Assembly (NCBI RefSeq): GCF_050699935.1
Contig: NZ_JBOHGB010000020.1
Location: 1-64,000 of the forward strand
Direction of reading: 5' to 3'
Origin: Actinophytocola sp050699935
GTDB taxonomy: Bacteria > Actinomycetota > Actinomycetes > Mycobacteriales > Pseudonocardiaceae
Length of the DNA: 64,000 bases
The notes beneath the pieces are model-generated. The model was not told the origin of the DNA. It ran no database searches and saw nothing but the letters and a program-made list of their open reading frames with translations. Every line of letters starts with the position of its first letter. The stretch's first letter is position 1. The position numbers and the translations under genes are program-made. This document shows positions 1 through 8,200 of this stretch, in pieces.

Positions 1-225
1 TCCGGGGCAGGAGCCAGACGGAGGCGAGGGAACCGACAGCGGAGAGGTCACTAACCGGCGCTCGATGGCGCGTCCCCTTGTCATCGCTTCACGGTTCCGG
101 GGAAGCCGGGGGCGGCAGTGTCATGAAAGCCCTCGAAGGGCGACCGACGCAGGCCGTCACCCCGACTTCCGCCTAGTTCCTACCACAAGCCCCCTTAGCG
201 AGCCTGCACGGAAGAGGGTGCACTA
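1..225. other. 5' flank, no gene recognised
   Basis: I see no convincing coding region here on either strand. The stretch precedes the GTG start of the rhodanese gene and probably holds its promoter, but no clear -35/-10 pair or palindrome stands out. Confidence 0.4.
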
Positions 226-627
226 GTGACCGACGTCGTGACGGGCCTGCTCCAGCGGGCCCGTGCGCGGATCACGCGGTACCAGCCGGCCGAGGCGGCC
301 GAGGTGATGCGCCGCGGTGCCATCCTCGTCGATCTGCGGCCCACCGAGTACCGGTGGCGCTTCGGCGAGGTGCCCGGCGCGATCGCGGTGTCCCGGCACG
401 TGCTGGAATGGCGGCTGGACGTCACCAGCGAGCACCGGCTCAAGGAGCTTCGCCGCGGCGACCCGGACCAGGAGGTGGTCCTCATGTGCAACGAGGGCTA
501 CACCTCCAGCCTGGCCGCGCACCAGGTGATGACGCAGCTCGGGCTGCGGCGGGTCGCCGACGTGGTGGGCGGGTTCGCCGCCTGGCACGCGGCCGGGCTG
601 CCCACGGTGTCGCGGCTGACCAGGTAG
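226..627 (+). CDS. single-domain rhodanese-like sulfurtransferase
   Basis: A 133-residue protein, the usual size of a stand-alone rhodanese domain, read from a GTG start. The active-site loop is visible as VLMCNEGYTS, with the persulfide-carrying cysteine at about residue 88. The N-terminal part shows the expected acidic ILVDLRPTEY segment and the CH2-like PGAIAVSRHVLEW segment. Rhodaneses move sulfane sulfur between thiols; the physiological donor and acceptor cannot be told from the sequence. There is no signal peptide, so it should be cytoplasmic. The gene is followed after 23 bases by a decayed SDR gene with its own ribosome site, so the two may once have been co-transcribed. Confidence 0.85.
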   Translation: MTDVVTGLLQRARARITRYQPAEAAEVMRRGAILVDLRPTEYRWRFGEVPGAIAVSRHVLEWRLDVTSEHRLKELRRGDPDQEVVLMCNEGYTSSLAAHQVMTQLGLRRVADVVGGFAAWHAAGLPTVSRLTR

Positions 628-650
628 CCGCGCCCGTACGAGGAGGCCAC

Positions 651-1133
651 TTGGCACGGACCGCCCTGGTCACCGGCGGGGCCGGGTGCGCGACGCGGCT
701 GGCCGCCGACGGGCTCGACGTGGTCACCGCGGACCTCACGACCGGCGCCGACCTCCGGCTCGACGTCACCGACGCGGGCCAGGTGGCCACGGTGGTCGCC
801 GAGCCGGGGCCGGGTCGACATGCTGGTGAACAGCGTGCTCGGCCCGGCCAAGCCGCTCGCCGAGGTGACCGACGCAGGGTGTGCGGCGACGTTCCAGCTG
901 AGCTCGCGACCACCGGCGTACTGGTCGACGCGGTCGCTCCCGCGATGATCGAGACACCGAGCACGGCGTCAGTCGAACCGGCGACGCTGGATCGGCTGGT
1001 GAGCCGGATCCCGATGGGCCGGCCCGGCCGCGCGGCGGAGGTCGCCGAGCTGGCCGCCTGGCTGGGTTCGGATCGTTGCAGCTTCTCCACCGGCTCGATC
1101 CACGACATCGGCGGAGGCAGGGCCGTGTACTAG
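651..1133 (+). pseudogene. decayed short-chain dehydrogenase/reductase
   Basis: A TTG at 651 lies behind a good AGGAGG (641-646) and opens with the Rossmann segment TALVTGGAG. Near 805-815 the homologous reading moves to another frame (VDMLVNSVLGPAKPLAEVTD) and later returns for the C-terminal part ELATTGVLVDAVAPAMIETP and SFSTGSIHDIGGG, which is typical of SDR C-termini. The segment that should carry the catalytic YxxxK is missing, so a deletion of roughly 60 residues accompanies the frameshifts. It cannot encode an active SDR. It ends just before a bidirectional terminator hairpin. Confidence 0.7.
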
Positions 1134-1136
1134 GGA

Positions 1137-1169
1137 CGCACCTGGCGGCCAGGGATTCCGCCAGGTGCG
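1137..1169. terminator. bidirectional terminator hairpin
   Basis: CGCACCTGGCGG (1137-1148) and CCGCCAGGTGCG (1158-1169) form a perfect 12-bp stem with a 9-base loop. After one mismatch the stem extends by AGGG/CCCT on the outside. It lies between the rightward SDR remnant, which ends at 1133, and the leftward gene ending at 1173, so it can serve both strands. There is no long T-run, which is usual for actinomycete terminators. Confidence 0.75.
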
Positions 1170-1172
1170 GCC

Positions 1173-1520
1173 CTATGCGCTCACCCGGGTGGGAACCAGC
1201 AGCGCGCCTGGGGTGTGGTCGTCCGGCAGTGCAAGCATCGCCGCGAGCACCTCGCTCGCCGGGCCGACCTCCCGCCAGAACACCTGGCGCGGGGCGAGCA
1301 CGTCCTGGTCGGGCGGCATCCGTGCGGCGACCACCTCGTCCTCGCCGTGCAGCCGCACCACGTCCACGATGTTGTGGTGGGCCCGCACGCCGACGACCGC
1401 CAGCACATCGCCGTTGTCGTCTCTGGGGTCGATGAACCGGAAGCCGCGCGCCACCAGCGCGCGGAGCTGGGCATCGGTGCTGGCCGCGGTGGACACCCGC
1501 GACGCGGCACTGGAAGCCAT
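1173..1520 (-). CDS. hypothetical protein, partner of DUF397 gene
   Basis: A 115-residue protein that I cannot assign to a named family. It has a short Ala/Ser-rich start, then a compact core with DAQLRALVARGFRFIDPRDD, ending in a hydrophobic Pro-rich tail. There are no membrane segments and no signal peptide. Its ATG overlaps the stop of the upstream DUF397 gene by one base, so the two are translationally coupled. Small proteins of this kind often accompany XRE/DUF397 pairs in actinomycetes. I infer a role in the same regulatory set, but no biochemical function can be read. Confidence 0.7.
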   Translation of the reverse strand: MASSAASRVSTAASTDAQLRALVARGFRFIDPRDDNGDVLAVVGVRAHHNIVDVVRLHGEDEVVAARMPPDQDVLAPRQVFWREVGPASEVLAAMLALPDDHTPGALLVPTRVSA

Positions 1521-1744
1521 CAGTCCTCCCGTTCCCGCACGTCGGCCAGGAAGGCCACGAGGTGGGCCCGGGTGTAGACGAGCACCGGGCCGTGCGGGTC
1601 GCGGGAGTTGCGCACTGCCGCCATCTCATCGCCGGGCCAGCTGAGCTCGACGCAGTTACCCTGGGCGCCGCTGCGACTGCTCTTGCGCCACACAGCGGCC
1701 TCGAGCCGGTCAGCCGGCACGCCGTTTCGAACTTCGCCCGCCAT
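1520..1744 (-). CDS. DUF397 domain protein
   Basis: A 74-residue protein with the family hallmarks WRKSSRSGAQGNCVEL and VAVRNSRDP-like sequence (here AAVRNSRDPHGPVLVYT). I chose the ATG at 1744 because AAAGGTGGG lies just upstream on this strand; longer in-frame openings would lack a ribosome site. DUF397 proteins nearly always lie next to an XRE-DUF5753 regulator, as here (the gene at 1967-2872). Characterised pairs act in developmental and antibiotic control in Streptomyces, possibly as a toxin-antitoxin-like pair. The two TGCACGTGCA palindromes upstream are candidate control sites. Confidence 0.88.
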   Translation of the reverse strand: MAGEVRNGVPADRLEAAVWRKSSRSGAQGNCVELSWPGDEMAAVRNSRDPHGPVLVYTRAHLVAFLADVRERED

Positions 1745-1781
1745 GGTCCCACCTTTCCGACTATCAACAGTGGGGGTGCAC

Positions 1782-1844
1782 CTGCACGTGCAGCTGCATA
1801 CACGGACGATAACACGGGCTTCTGCAGTGGTAAATGCACGTGCA
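1782..1844. promoter_or_regulatory. paired TGCACGTGCA palindromes
   Basis: CTGCACGTGCAG (1782-1793) and TGCACGTGCA (1835-1844) are two perfect palindromes sharing the same 10-bp core, about 50 bp apart. They sit in the 222-bp gap upstream of the DUF397 gene and downstream of the XRE gene. The most direct reading is an operator pair for the neighbouring XRE regulator. That is inference. Confidence 0.45.
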
Positions 1845-1966
1845 AGTGCGGTTTGCGCGTACGCGCGGACCAAGATCCGTTACCACTGGTATTCGCCCAG
1901 GTTGAGTGCAAATTGCCGATTGCACAGACGTTCAACTACTGAACGTCATCACCCGATCGAGTGCCG

Positions 1967-2872
1967 TCAGAGCTCCTGGCGCAGCTTCGACATGAACTGT
2001 CTGCTGCGGTCCGGCGTCTCCGCGTCGACCGCGAGCCGGTCGATGACGCGGCTGTAGACCTCGATCTCGTGCGGCCGGTCGAGGTACAGCGCGCCGCTGA
2101 GGTGCTCGATGTAGACCACGTCCGGCAGCGTCGGCTCGGCGAACCGCAGGATGCTGAACGGGCCCTCCGCCGCGTAGCCGCTCCTGTCGTAGGGCACGAC
2201 CTGCAGCGTGATGTTGGGTTGCTTGGTCACCTCGAGCAGGTGGTCCAACTGCGCGCGCAGCGCGGCGGCACCGCCGATCGGCCGGTGCAGCACCGCCTCG
2301 TCGATGACCGCCCACAGCCGCGGCGCGCCCTGCCGGAACAGCAGCTTCTGGCGCTGCAGGCGCAGCTGCACGCGTCGCTCGGTCTGCTCGTCGAGGTGCA
2401 CCGGCTGGCCGTGGCTGACCACCGCCCGCACGTACTCCTCGGTCTGCAGCAGGCCGGGCACGAACAGCAGCTCGTAGTTCTGGATGAGGGAGGCGGACTC
2501 CTCCAGGCCGACGAAGTTGGAGAACCAGTCCGGCATGAGGTCGGTGTAGCGGTGCCACCAGCCGCGCTCGTTGGACTTGCGCACCAGGTCCAGGTAGAAC
2601 GCGCGCTCGTTCTCGTCCTCGACGCCGTACATCGTGAGCAGGTCGACGACGTCGCGTTCCTTGAAGCCGACCCGGCCGAGCTCCATCCGGCTGATCTTCG
2701 AGTCCGAGCCGCGGATCGCCCACCCGGCGTCGGCGCGCGTGATGTCCGCCGCCTCGCGCAGGCGGCGCAGCTGGGCGCCGAGGACGATCCGGCGGGCGGT
2801 CGGCGCTCCGCTGACCTCCGCGCCGGGAGTGGGGGACTGCTCCACGCCATCGCGAGGATCGTCCACCGCCAT
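1967..2872 (-). CDS. XRE-family regulator with DUF5753 domain
   Basis: A 301-residue protein. A helix-turn-helix spans roughly residues 30-85 (LGAQLRRLREAADITRADAGWAI followed by SKISRMELGRV). After it comes the DUF5753 C-terminal region with its characteristic YELLFVPGLLQTEEYVRAV and a later HHLLEVTK/VVPYDRSGYAAEGPFSILRF-like stretch. The family is abundant in Streptomyces and Pseudonocardiaceae and is usually encoded beside a small DUF397 protein, found here at 1520-1744. The protein should bind DNA as a dimer near its own locus. The ligand, if any, is unknown. The start is the ATG at 2872. Confidence 0.9.
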   Translation of the reverse strand: MAVDDPRDGVEQSPTPGAEVSGAPTARRIVLGAQLRRLREAADITRADAGWAIRGSDSKISRMELGRVGFKERDVVDLLTMYGVEDENERAFYLDLVRKSNERGWWHRYTDLMPDWFSNFVGLEESASLIQNYELLFVPGLLQTEEYVRAVVSHGQPVHLDEQTERRVQLRLQRQKLLFRQGAPRLWAVIDEAVLHRPIGGAAALRAQLDHLLEVTKQPNITLQVVPYDRSGYAAEGPFSILRFAEPTLPDVVYIEHLSGALYLDRPHEIEVYSRVIDRLAVDAETPDRSRQFMSKLRQEL

Positions 2873-3013
2873 CTCGGCCTCCAGTACTCGATCAGCTGGT
2901 CACCATCAGTCAACTCAGAGTACGCGTTCGCCCGCCGCTCCGGGAGTAGCACCGCTCGGCGAAACCCGGGTCGGGCACCGCCGCACCCGGGTGAGCGCGA
3001 CGGTGCGTCCCGG

Positions 3014-4147
3014 CTACGCGGTCACCAGGGACAGCCCGTACACCGCGAGGATCTCGTTCACCGGCTGGAACCACGTCTGTCCACCGCTGCCGCAGTTGCC
3101 CCAGCCACCGGACGTCACGCCCTGGGCCTGGTCGCCGGAGATGAACGAGCCGCCGGAGTCGCCCGGCTCGGCGCACACGCTGGTCTTCGTCATCTGGTGC
3201 ACCGCGCCCTGCGCGTAGTTGACCGTCTCGTTCTTCGCCAGCACGGTGCCGCAGTGCCAGTGCGTGGTGGAGCCGGACCGGCAGATCGACGCGCCCACCG
3301 GCGCCTCGCCCGAGCCGCGCACGAGCTGGTCGGGCACGGTGCCCCAGCCGAGCACGACCGGCACGGTCCACCAGCCGTGGCCGATGCGGATGAACGAGTA
3401 GTCGTTGTCCGGGAAGGAGGATCCGGCGAAGCTGCCCATCGCCGAGCCGTCCCAGCCGGTCACCGACGCGCCGACGCCGCCGCAGTGCCCGGCGCTGACG
3501 AAGCCGCCGTGCACCGAGAACCCGATGGAGCAGCGGACGTTGCCGTTGATGTAGTACGGGTCGCCGCCGACCGTGCCCGCCGCGAACGGACGTGGCAGGT
3601 GGTCGGTCTCCGCGACCGTCACCGGACCGGCCTTCCTCGCCGCGTCGAGGAAGCCGGACACGGCCGCGCTCGACCGGGCGCCCCGGCGGACGGTGACGAC
3701 CACGCTCCCCGACCGCGGGTCGACCTGCCAGCCCGCCACGTCCGCGGGCGCGCGCAGCCGGTCCACCTCGGCCTTCGTGGCATCCAGCGACGCCTGAGTG
3801 TGCTCGACCATCGCCACCTCGGCGCCGGTCGCCCGCACCGCGGCCGCACTGTCCGATGTGGTCAGTCCAACCACGAGCCTGCCGCGCTGCGGGTCGAACC
3901 ACGCGCCGCCGTAGGCCGGGCCGGCCGCCTCGCGGGCCGCCGGCCCGATCCCGATGGCGGTCGACTCCTGACGCAGCCGCGTCCGCGCCTGCGCCTCGGA
4001 CAGCCCGAGGTCACGACTCATCGCCGCGACCACGCCCTCCGACGCGACCGCGACGCCGTCCGCGCCGGCCGCGGCCGTGCTCGTGGCCGTGCCCAGTACG
4101 ACGAGCGCACACGCGCCCACCGACACAAGCGTTCTCGCTCGCTTCAT
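3014..4147 (-). CDS. secreted S1 serine protease with pro-region (streptogrisin/alpha-lytic type)
   Basis: A 377-residue preproprotein. Residues 1 to about 28 form a signal peptide (basic MKRAR, hydrophobic core, alanine-rich cleavage zone). Next comes an alpha-lytic-type pro-region (SRDLGLSEAQARTRLRQE). The mature chymotrypsin-fold domain starts near residue 185. The catalytic triad is visible: His221 in SAGHCGG, Asp249 in DNDYSF, Ser331 in EPGDSGGSF. Paired cysteines fit an extracellular enzyme. It should self-process from its pro-region and act outside the cell. A 16-bp palindrome sits 31-46 bp upstream of the ATG and suggests repression by a LacI-family protein. Confidence 0.93.
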   Translation of the reverse strand: MKRARTLVSVGACALVVLGTATSTAAAGADGVAVASEGVVAAMSRDLGLSEAQARTRLRQESTAIGIGPAAREAAGPAYGGAWFDPQRGRLVVGLTTSDSAAAVRATGAEVAMVEHTQASLDATKAEVDRLRAPADVAGWQVDPRSGSVVVTVRRGARSSAAVSGFLDAARKAGPVTVAETDHLPRPFAAGTVGGDPYYINGNVRCSIGFSVHGGFVSAGHCGGVGASVTGWDGSAMGSFAGSSFPDNDYSFIRIGHGWWTVPVVLGWGTVPDQLVRGSGEAPVGASICRSGSTTHWHCGTVLAKNETVNYAQGAVHQMTKTSVCAEPGDSGGSFISGDQAQGVTSGGWGNCGSGGQTWFQPVNEILAVYGLSLVTA

Positions 4148-4177
4148 GGTGCTCTCGTTTCTCAGCAGGGATGAGAG

Positions 4178-4193
4178 GTGAGAGCGCTCTCAC
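4178..4193. promoter_or_regulatory. LacI-type operator upstream of protease gene
   Basis: GTGAGAGCGCTCTCAC is a perfect 16-bp palindrome with a central GCGC. It resembles the GAGCGCTC core bound by CebR-like LacI regulators. It lies in the divergent promoter region between the protease (start 4147) and the MBL gene (start 4268), closer to the protease. No LacI gene is in the window. Confidence 0.5.
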
Positions 4194-4267
4194 GGTTCAC
4201 CGTGGTACGTCCGACACGACCGCGTCAAGGGTCTAGACCAAATTTCGTCGGTCCTAGGGTGTGCGAC

Positions 4268-5209
4268 ATGAGCACGACCGCGCACGACGTCACCTCCCCC
4301 GGCCCGCCGCGCGTGGAGGAGGTGAGCGACGGCGTGTTCGCCTACCTCCAGCCGGACGGCACCTGGTGGATCAACAACACCGGCTTCCTCGCCGGCACGC
4401 GCGGGGTGGTCAGCGTGGACGCGTGCTCGACCGAGCGGCGCACCCGCGCCTACCTCGCGGCGATCCGCCGGGTCACGCCGCGGCCGGTGCGCACGCTGGT
4501 GAACACCCACCACCACGGCGACCACACGTTCGGCAACTTCCTGTTCCCCGGCGCGACGATCGTGGCGCACGAGGGCACCCGCGACAGCGTGCTCGCCTTC
4601 GGCCCGCCGATCGACGAGCCGATATGGAACAAGGTCGACTGGGGCGCGGTGGAGATCGAGCCGCCCTTCCTCACCTACCCCGAGGGCGTCACCGTCTGGG
4701 TCGACGACCTGCGCTGCGAGGTCCGGCACGTCGGCACGCCCGCGCACACGACGAACGACTCGATCCTGTGGATCCCCGAGCGCGGCGTCCTGTTCTGCGG
4801 TGACCTGCTCTTCAACGGGGGCACGCCGTTCCTGATGCAGGGCTCGGTCGCGGGCGCGATCTCGGTGCTCACCGACGTCGTGAAGCCATTGGGCGCCACG
4901 ACGATCGTGCCCGGCCACGGTCCGGTCGCCGGCCCGGACCTGATCGACCATGTGCTGGGGTACCTGCGGTTCGTGCAGGACAGCGCGCGGGCCGGGAAGG
5001 CCGCGGGGCTCGCGCCGCTGGAGGTGGCGCGCGAGCTCGACCTCGGTGCGTACGCCGGGCTGTCCGACCCCGAGCGGATCGTCGGCGACCTGCACCGCGC
5101 GTATGCCGAGGTGGACGGGGCCGCGCCGGGCGTGCGGCTCGACTCCATCGCGATGCTGCGGGACATGGTGGCCTACAACGGCGGAAAGCCGTTGTCCTGC
5201 CTGGCATAG
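4268..5209 (+). CDS. MBL-fold metallo-hydrolase
   Basis: A 313-residue metallo-beta-lactamase-fold protein. The zinc signature HHHGDHTFGN gives the HxHxDH ligands at about residues 80-85. Further ligands fit GTPAHTTNDS, LFCGDLLFN and VPGHGPV. A C-terminal helical extension with DLHRAYAEVDG follows. The fold covers glyoxalase II-like, lactonase and other hydrolases; the substrate cannot be fixed from sequence. The ATG at 4268 was chosen over an in-frame upstream start because homology begins near it. It is divergent from the protease gene and separated by about 90 bp from the helicase-nuclease. Confidence 0.88.
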   Translation: MSTTAHDVTSPGPPRVEEVSDGVFAYLQPDGTWWINNTGFLAGTRGVVSVDACSTERRTRAYLAAIRRVTPRPVRTLVNTHHHGDHTFGNFLFPGATIVAHEGTRDSVLAFGPPIDEPIWNKVDWGAVEIEPPFLTYPEGVTVWVDDLRCEVRHVGTPAHTTNDSILWIPERGVLFCGDLLFNGGTPFLMQGSVAGAISVLTDVVKPLGATTIVPGHGPVAGPDLIDHVLGYLRFVQDSARAGKAAGLAPLEVARELDLGAYAGLSDPERIVGDLHRAYAEVDGAAPGVRLDSIAMLRDMVAYNGGKPLSCLA

Positions 5210-5297
5210 CGCGAACCCTGTATCTTGGTGTCCTCCAAGGCAGGTGGTGGACCGGGTGACCGAAACGCACCGGGGGGCGAACCAGGAGGCCGACCCG

Positions 5298-8200
5298 ATG
5301 GTCGGCCGCGCCGTGCGGCTGTTCGAGTTCCTCGGCCGAACCCAGCAGCTGCGCAACCTCCCGCCGCGAACGGTCGAGGGCTACCGCTCGGTGCTCTGGC
5401 TCGACGAGCTCCCCGACCACCCGGCCGTCACCGCCGCGCACCGCGGCGAGCCCGGGCTCGACGACCCGATCCTCACCGTCGACCGGGTCGCGCGCGTCGA
5501 GCCGCCGCCGCCCGATGGGTTCAACCTGGACCGCTGGGACGACCCCGACCTGCCCCCGGTGCCGCCCGAGGATCCGGTCCTGCGCGAGCGGTTCGACGAG
5601 TGGCTCGTCGACTGGCGGGAGTGGGCCGATCGGGAGCGTCGCGACCGGCCGGTTCGTGCCTGGTACGGCCAGCTGTTCGCCACCTACGTCGCGGCCACCG
5701 GCAACCCCGAGGAGCTGGAGCTGGTCGTCGGCGTCGGCTGCCTCGCGTGGGCGCCGCCCGGCCACCCCGAGGTGCGCCGGCACGTGCTCACCGCGCCCGT
5801 GACGATCACCCTCGACGACGACACCGGGCGGCTCGCCGTGTGCCGGGTGGAGTCGGTCGACGTGGCGGACGTCGAGCTGGACATGCTCGACCCGGGCGTG
5901 ATCCCGAACCCGCGGCACGCCAACGAGATCCGCACTCAAGCCCGCGAGTTCGCCGGCCACCCGCTGGACCGCACGGAGGCCGGCGCGCTCGTCCGCCGCG
6001 TGGTGCACACGCTCGACGCCGCCGGCGAGTACCGCGACGCCGACTCGGTGCCCGCGGCGGCGGACCACGCGGTGGCGGCGTTCGCGCCGGCGGTCATCCT
6101 GCGCCGACGCTCGCAGCAGGGCCTGGTGGAGATCTTCTCGACGATCGTCGACCAGCTCACCGAGTCCGGCGAGGTGCCCGACGGGCTGCGCCCGCTCGTG
6201 GACCCGGACCACCACCCCGCCCCACGAGCCGCCGCCCCCGCCGGTGACGGCACAACGGGCGCGATGGTGCGGGTGGACGACGACGAGTTCCTGCCGCTGC
6301 CCGTCAACGACACGCAGCTGCGGATCATCCGGCAGGTCGACACCCAGGCACAGACCCTCGTACAGGGCCCGCCGGGCACCGGCAAGACGCACACCGCCGC
6401 CGCGCTGCTCTCGCACCTGCTGGCGCAGGGCAAGCGGGTCCTGGTCACCGCGCACACGGACCGGGCGCTGCGCGAGGTGCGCGACAAGCTGCCGGCCGCG
6501 ATCAAGCCGCTGTCGGTCGGCGTCGTGGGCACGTCGCGGGAGGACATGTCCGACCTCAAGGTGGCCGTCGAGCGGATCGCCGCGGCGGCCACCGAGCACG
6601 ACGAGGCCGTGGCCGCGCGGACCGTGCGCGGCTGCCTCGACGAGATCGAGCGGCTCCGCGGCCGCCGCGAGGACCTGCACGAGCAGCTCGTCGCGGCCCG
6701 CGAGGACGAGGTCCGCGAGCACTCCCACGCCGGCTACCACGGCACGCTCGCGGCGATCGCGCGAGCGCTGGAGGCGCGGCGCGAGCGGTTCGGCTGGCTC
6801 GCCGAGCACGTGGACGTCCGACCCGACGAGGCGCCGCCGCTGACCGGTGACGAGCTCGTCGAGTGGCGTGAGCTGCTGCGTGACAAGGCGCTGTCGTCCG
6901 ACGAGCTCGAGGCCGGCGGCCGGCTCGTCGACCTGACCACGGTGCCCGAGTCTCCCCAATTCGCCGACCTGGTGGCCGCCGAGGAGGCCGCGGCAGCCGC
7001 CGACCAGGAGCGCGACCCGGAGAAGGGCCACCTGGCGTTCGACGCGATCCGCCGGATCGACGCGGCCGCGCGCGAGCAGCTGCGCCGGCGGCTGAGCGAG
7101 CTGGCCGACGAGGCGGACGACCTGGCACGGCGCCGCGAGACGTGGATGAACGACGCGCTCGGCGACATCCGGTCCGGCCGCGGGCGGGCGTGGCACGGCC
7201 GGGCGCAGCAGATCGGCGCGCTGGTGGCCCAGGCGAACCAGCTCGTGGCGCAGCTTGGTCCACTCACGACGGTCGAAGTGGACGGTAACGCGACGCTGCT
7301 CGTGCCGCCCGCCCAGCAGCTGGGTGCCCACCTCGGCGGCGGCGCGCTGAAGACCGGGCCGGACGGCATGCCGAAGCTCGGCGCGCTCACCCCGCGGCCG
7401 GTCAAGCAGGCACAGGCGCTGTTCGCGCAGGTGCGGGTGGACGGGCTGCCGCCGACCAACGCCGGGCAGGTGGCCGCGTTCCTGGTGTGGGCGGAGCTGA
7501 CGAAGGTCCTCGCCGCGCTCGACCGGTCGTGGCCGGCCGGGGTGGCGGTGTCGGGCGGGTCGGTGCACGAGCGGGTCCAGTGGCACAGCACGGAGCTGGA
7601 CCAGCTGCACCGGGTGCTGCGGCTGTCGGAGGCGCTGGAGACCGAGCAACGCCTGCTGGCCGAGGCCGGACTGCCGCGTCCCGATTGGACGGACCTGGAC
7701 GCGGTGCGCGCGTACGTGAAGCTGGTCGACGTGGCCGCGGCGGCGGACGCGCACGCGGCGGCGACCGTGCCGCTGCACCGGATCGAGGCCACGCTGTCGG
7801 TCGCGGCCGGGCACGCGGACGCGGCGCCGTGCGTGCGGGCCCTGCGCGATGCGGCCCGCCGGCGCGACCCGGACTCGTACGCGTTGGCGCACAAGCGATT
7901 GGAGCGGTTGCACGAGGTGCGCCGGCTGGTGGGGCGGCGCGACGAGCTCGCGGCCCGCGTGCCCTCGCGGCTGCGGACCGCGATCGAGGCGACCGCCGAC
8001 GAGTCCACCTGGGATGGTCGGCTGCCGTCGTTCGCCGAGGCGTGGGCGTGGGCGGCGACCGGCTCGTGGGTGCTCGACCAGGGCGCCGCGGACGTGAACG
8101 CGCTGCAGGCGGAGATCGGGCTGACCGAGCAGCGGATCCGCGGCGAGGTCGAGACGCTGGCGGCGACGCGGGCGTGGGGGCACGCGGTGTCGCCGGACCG

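Noticed and set aside
1961..4174. Long rightward open frame (about 737 codons) across the XRE and protease genes
   Set aside because: It is antisense to two genes with clear motifs and encodes a His/Arg/Ala-rich sequence without any recognisable domain; long shadows are expected at this GC content.
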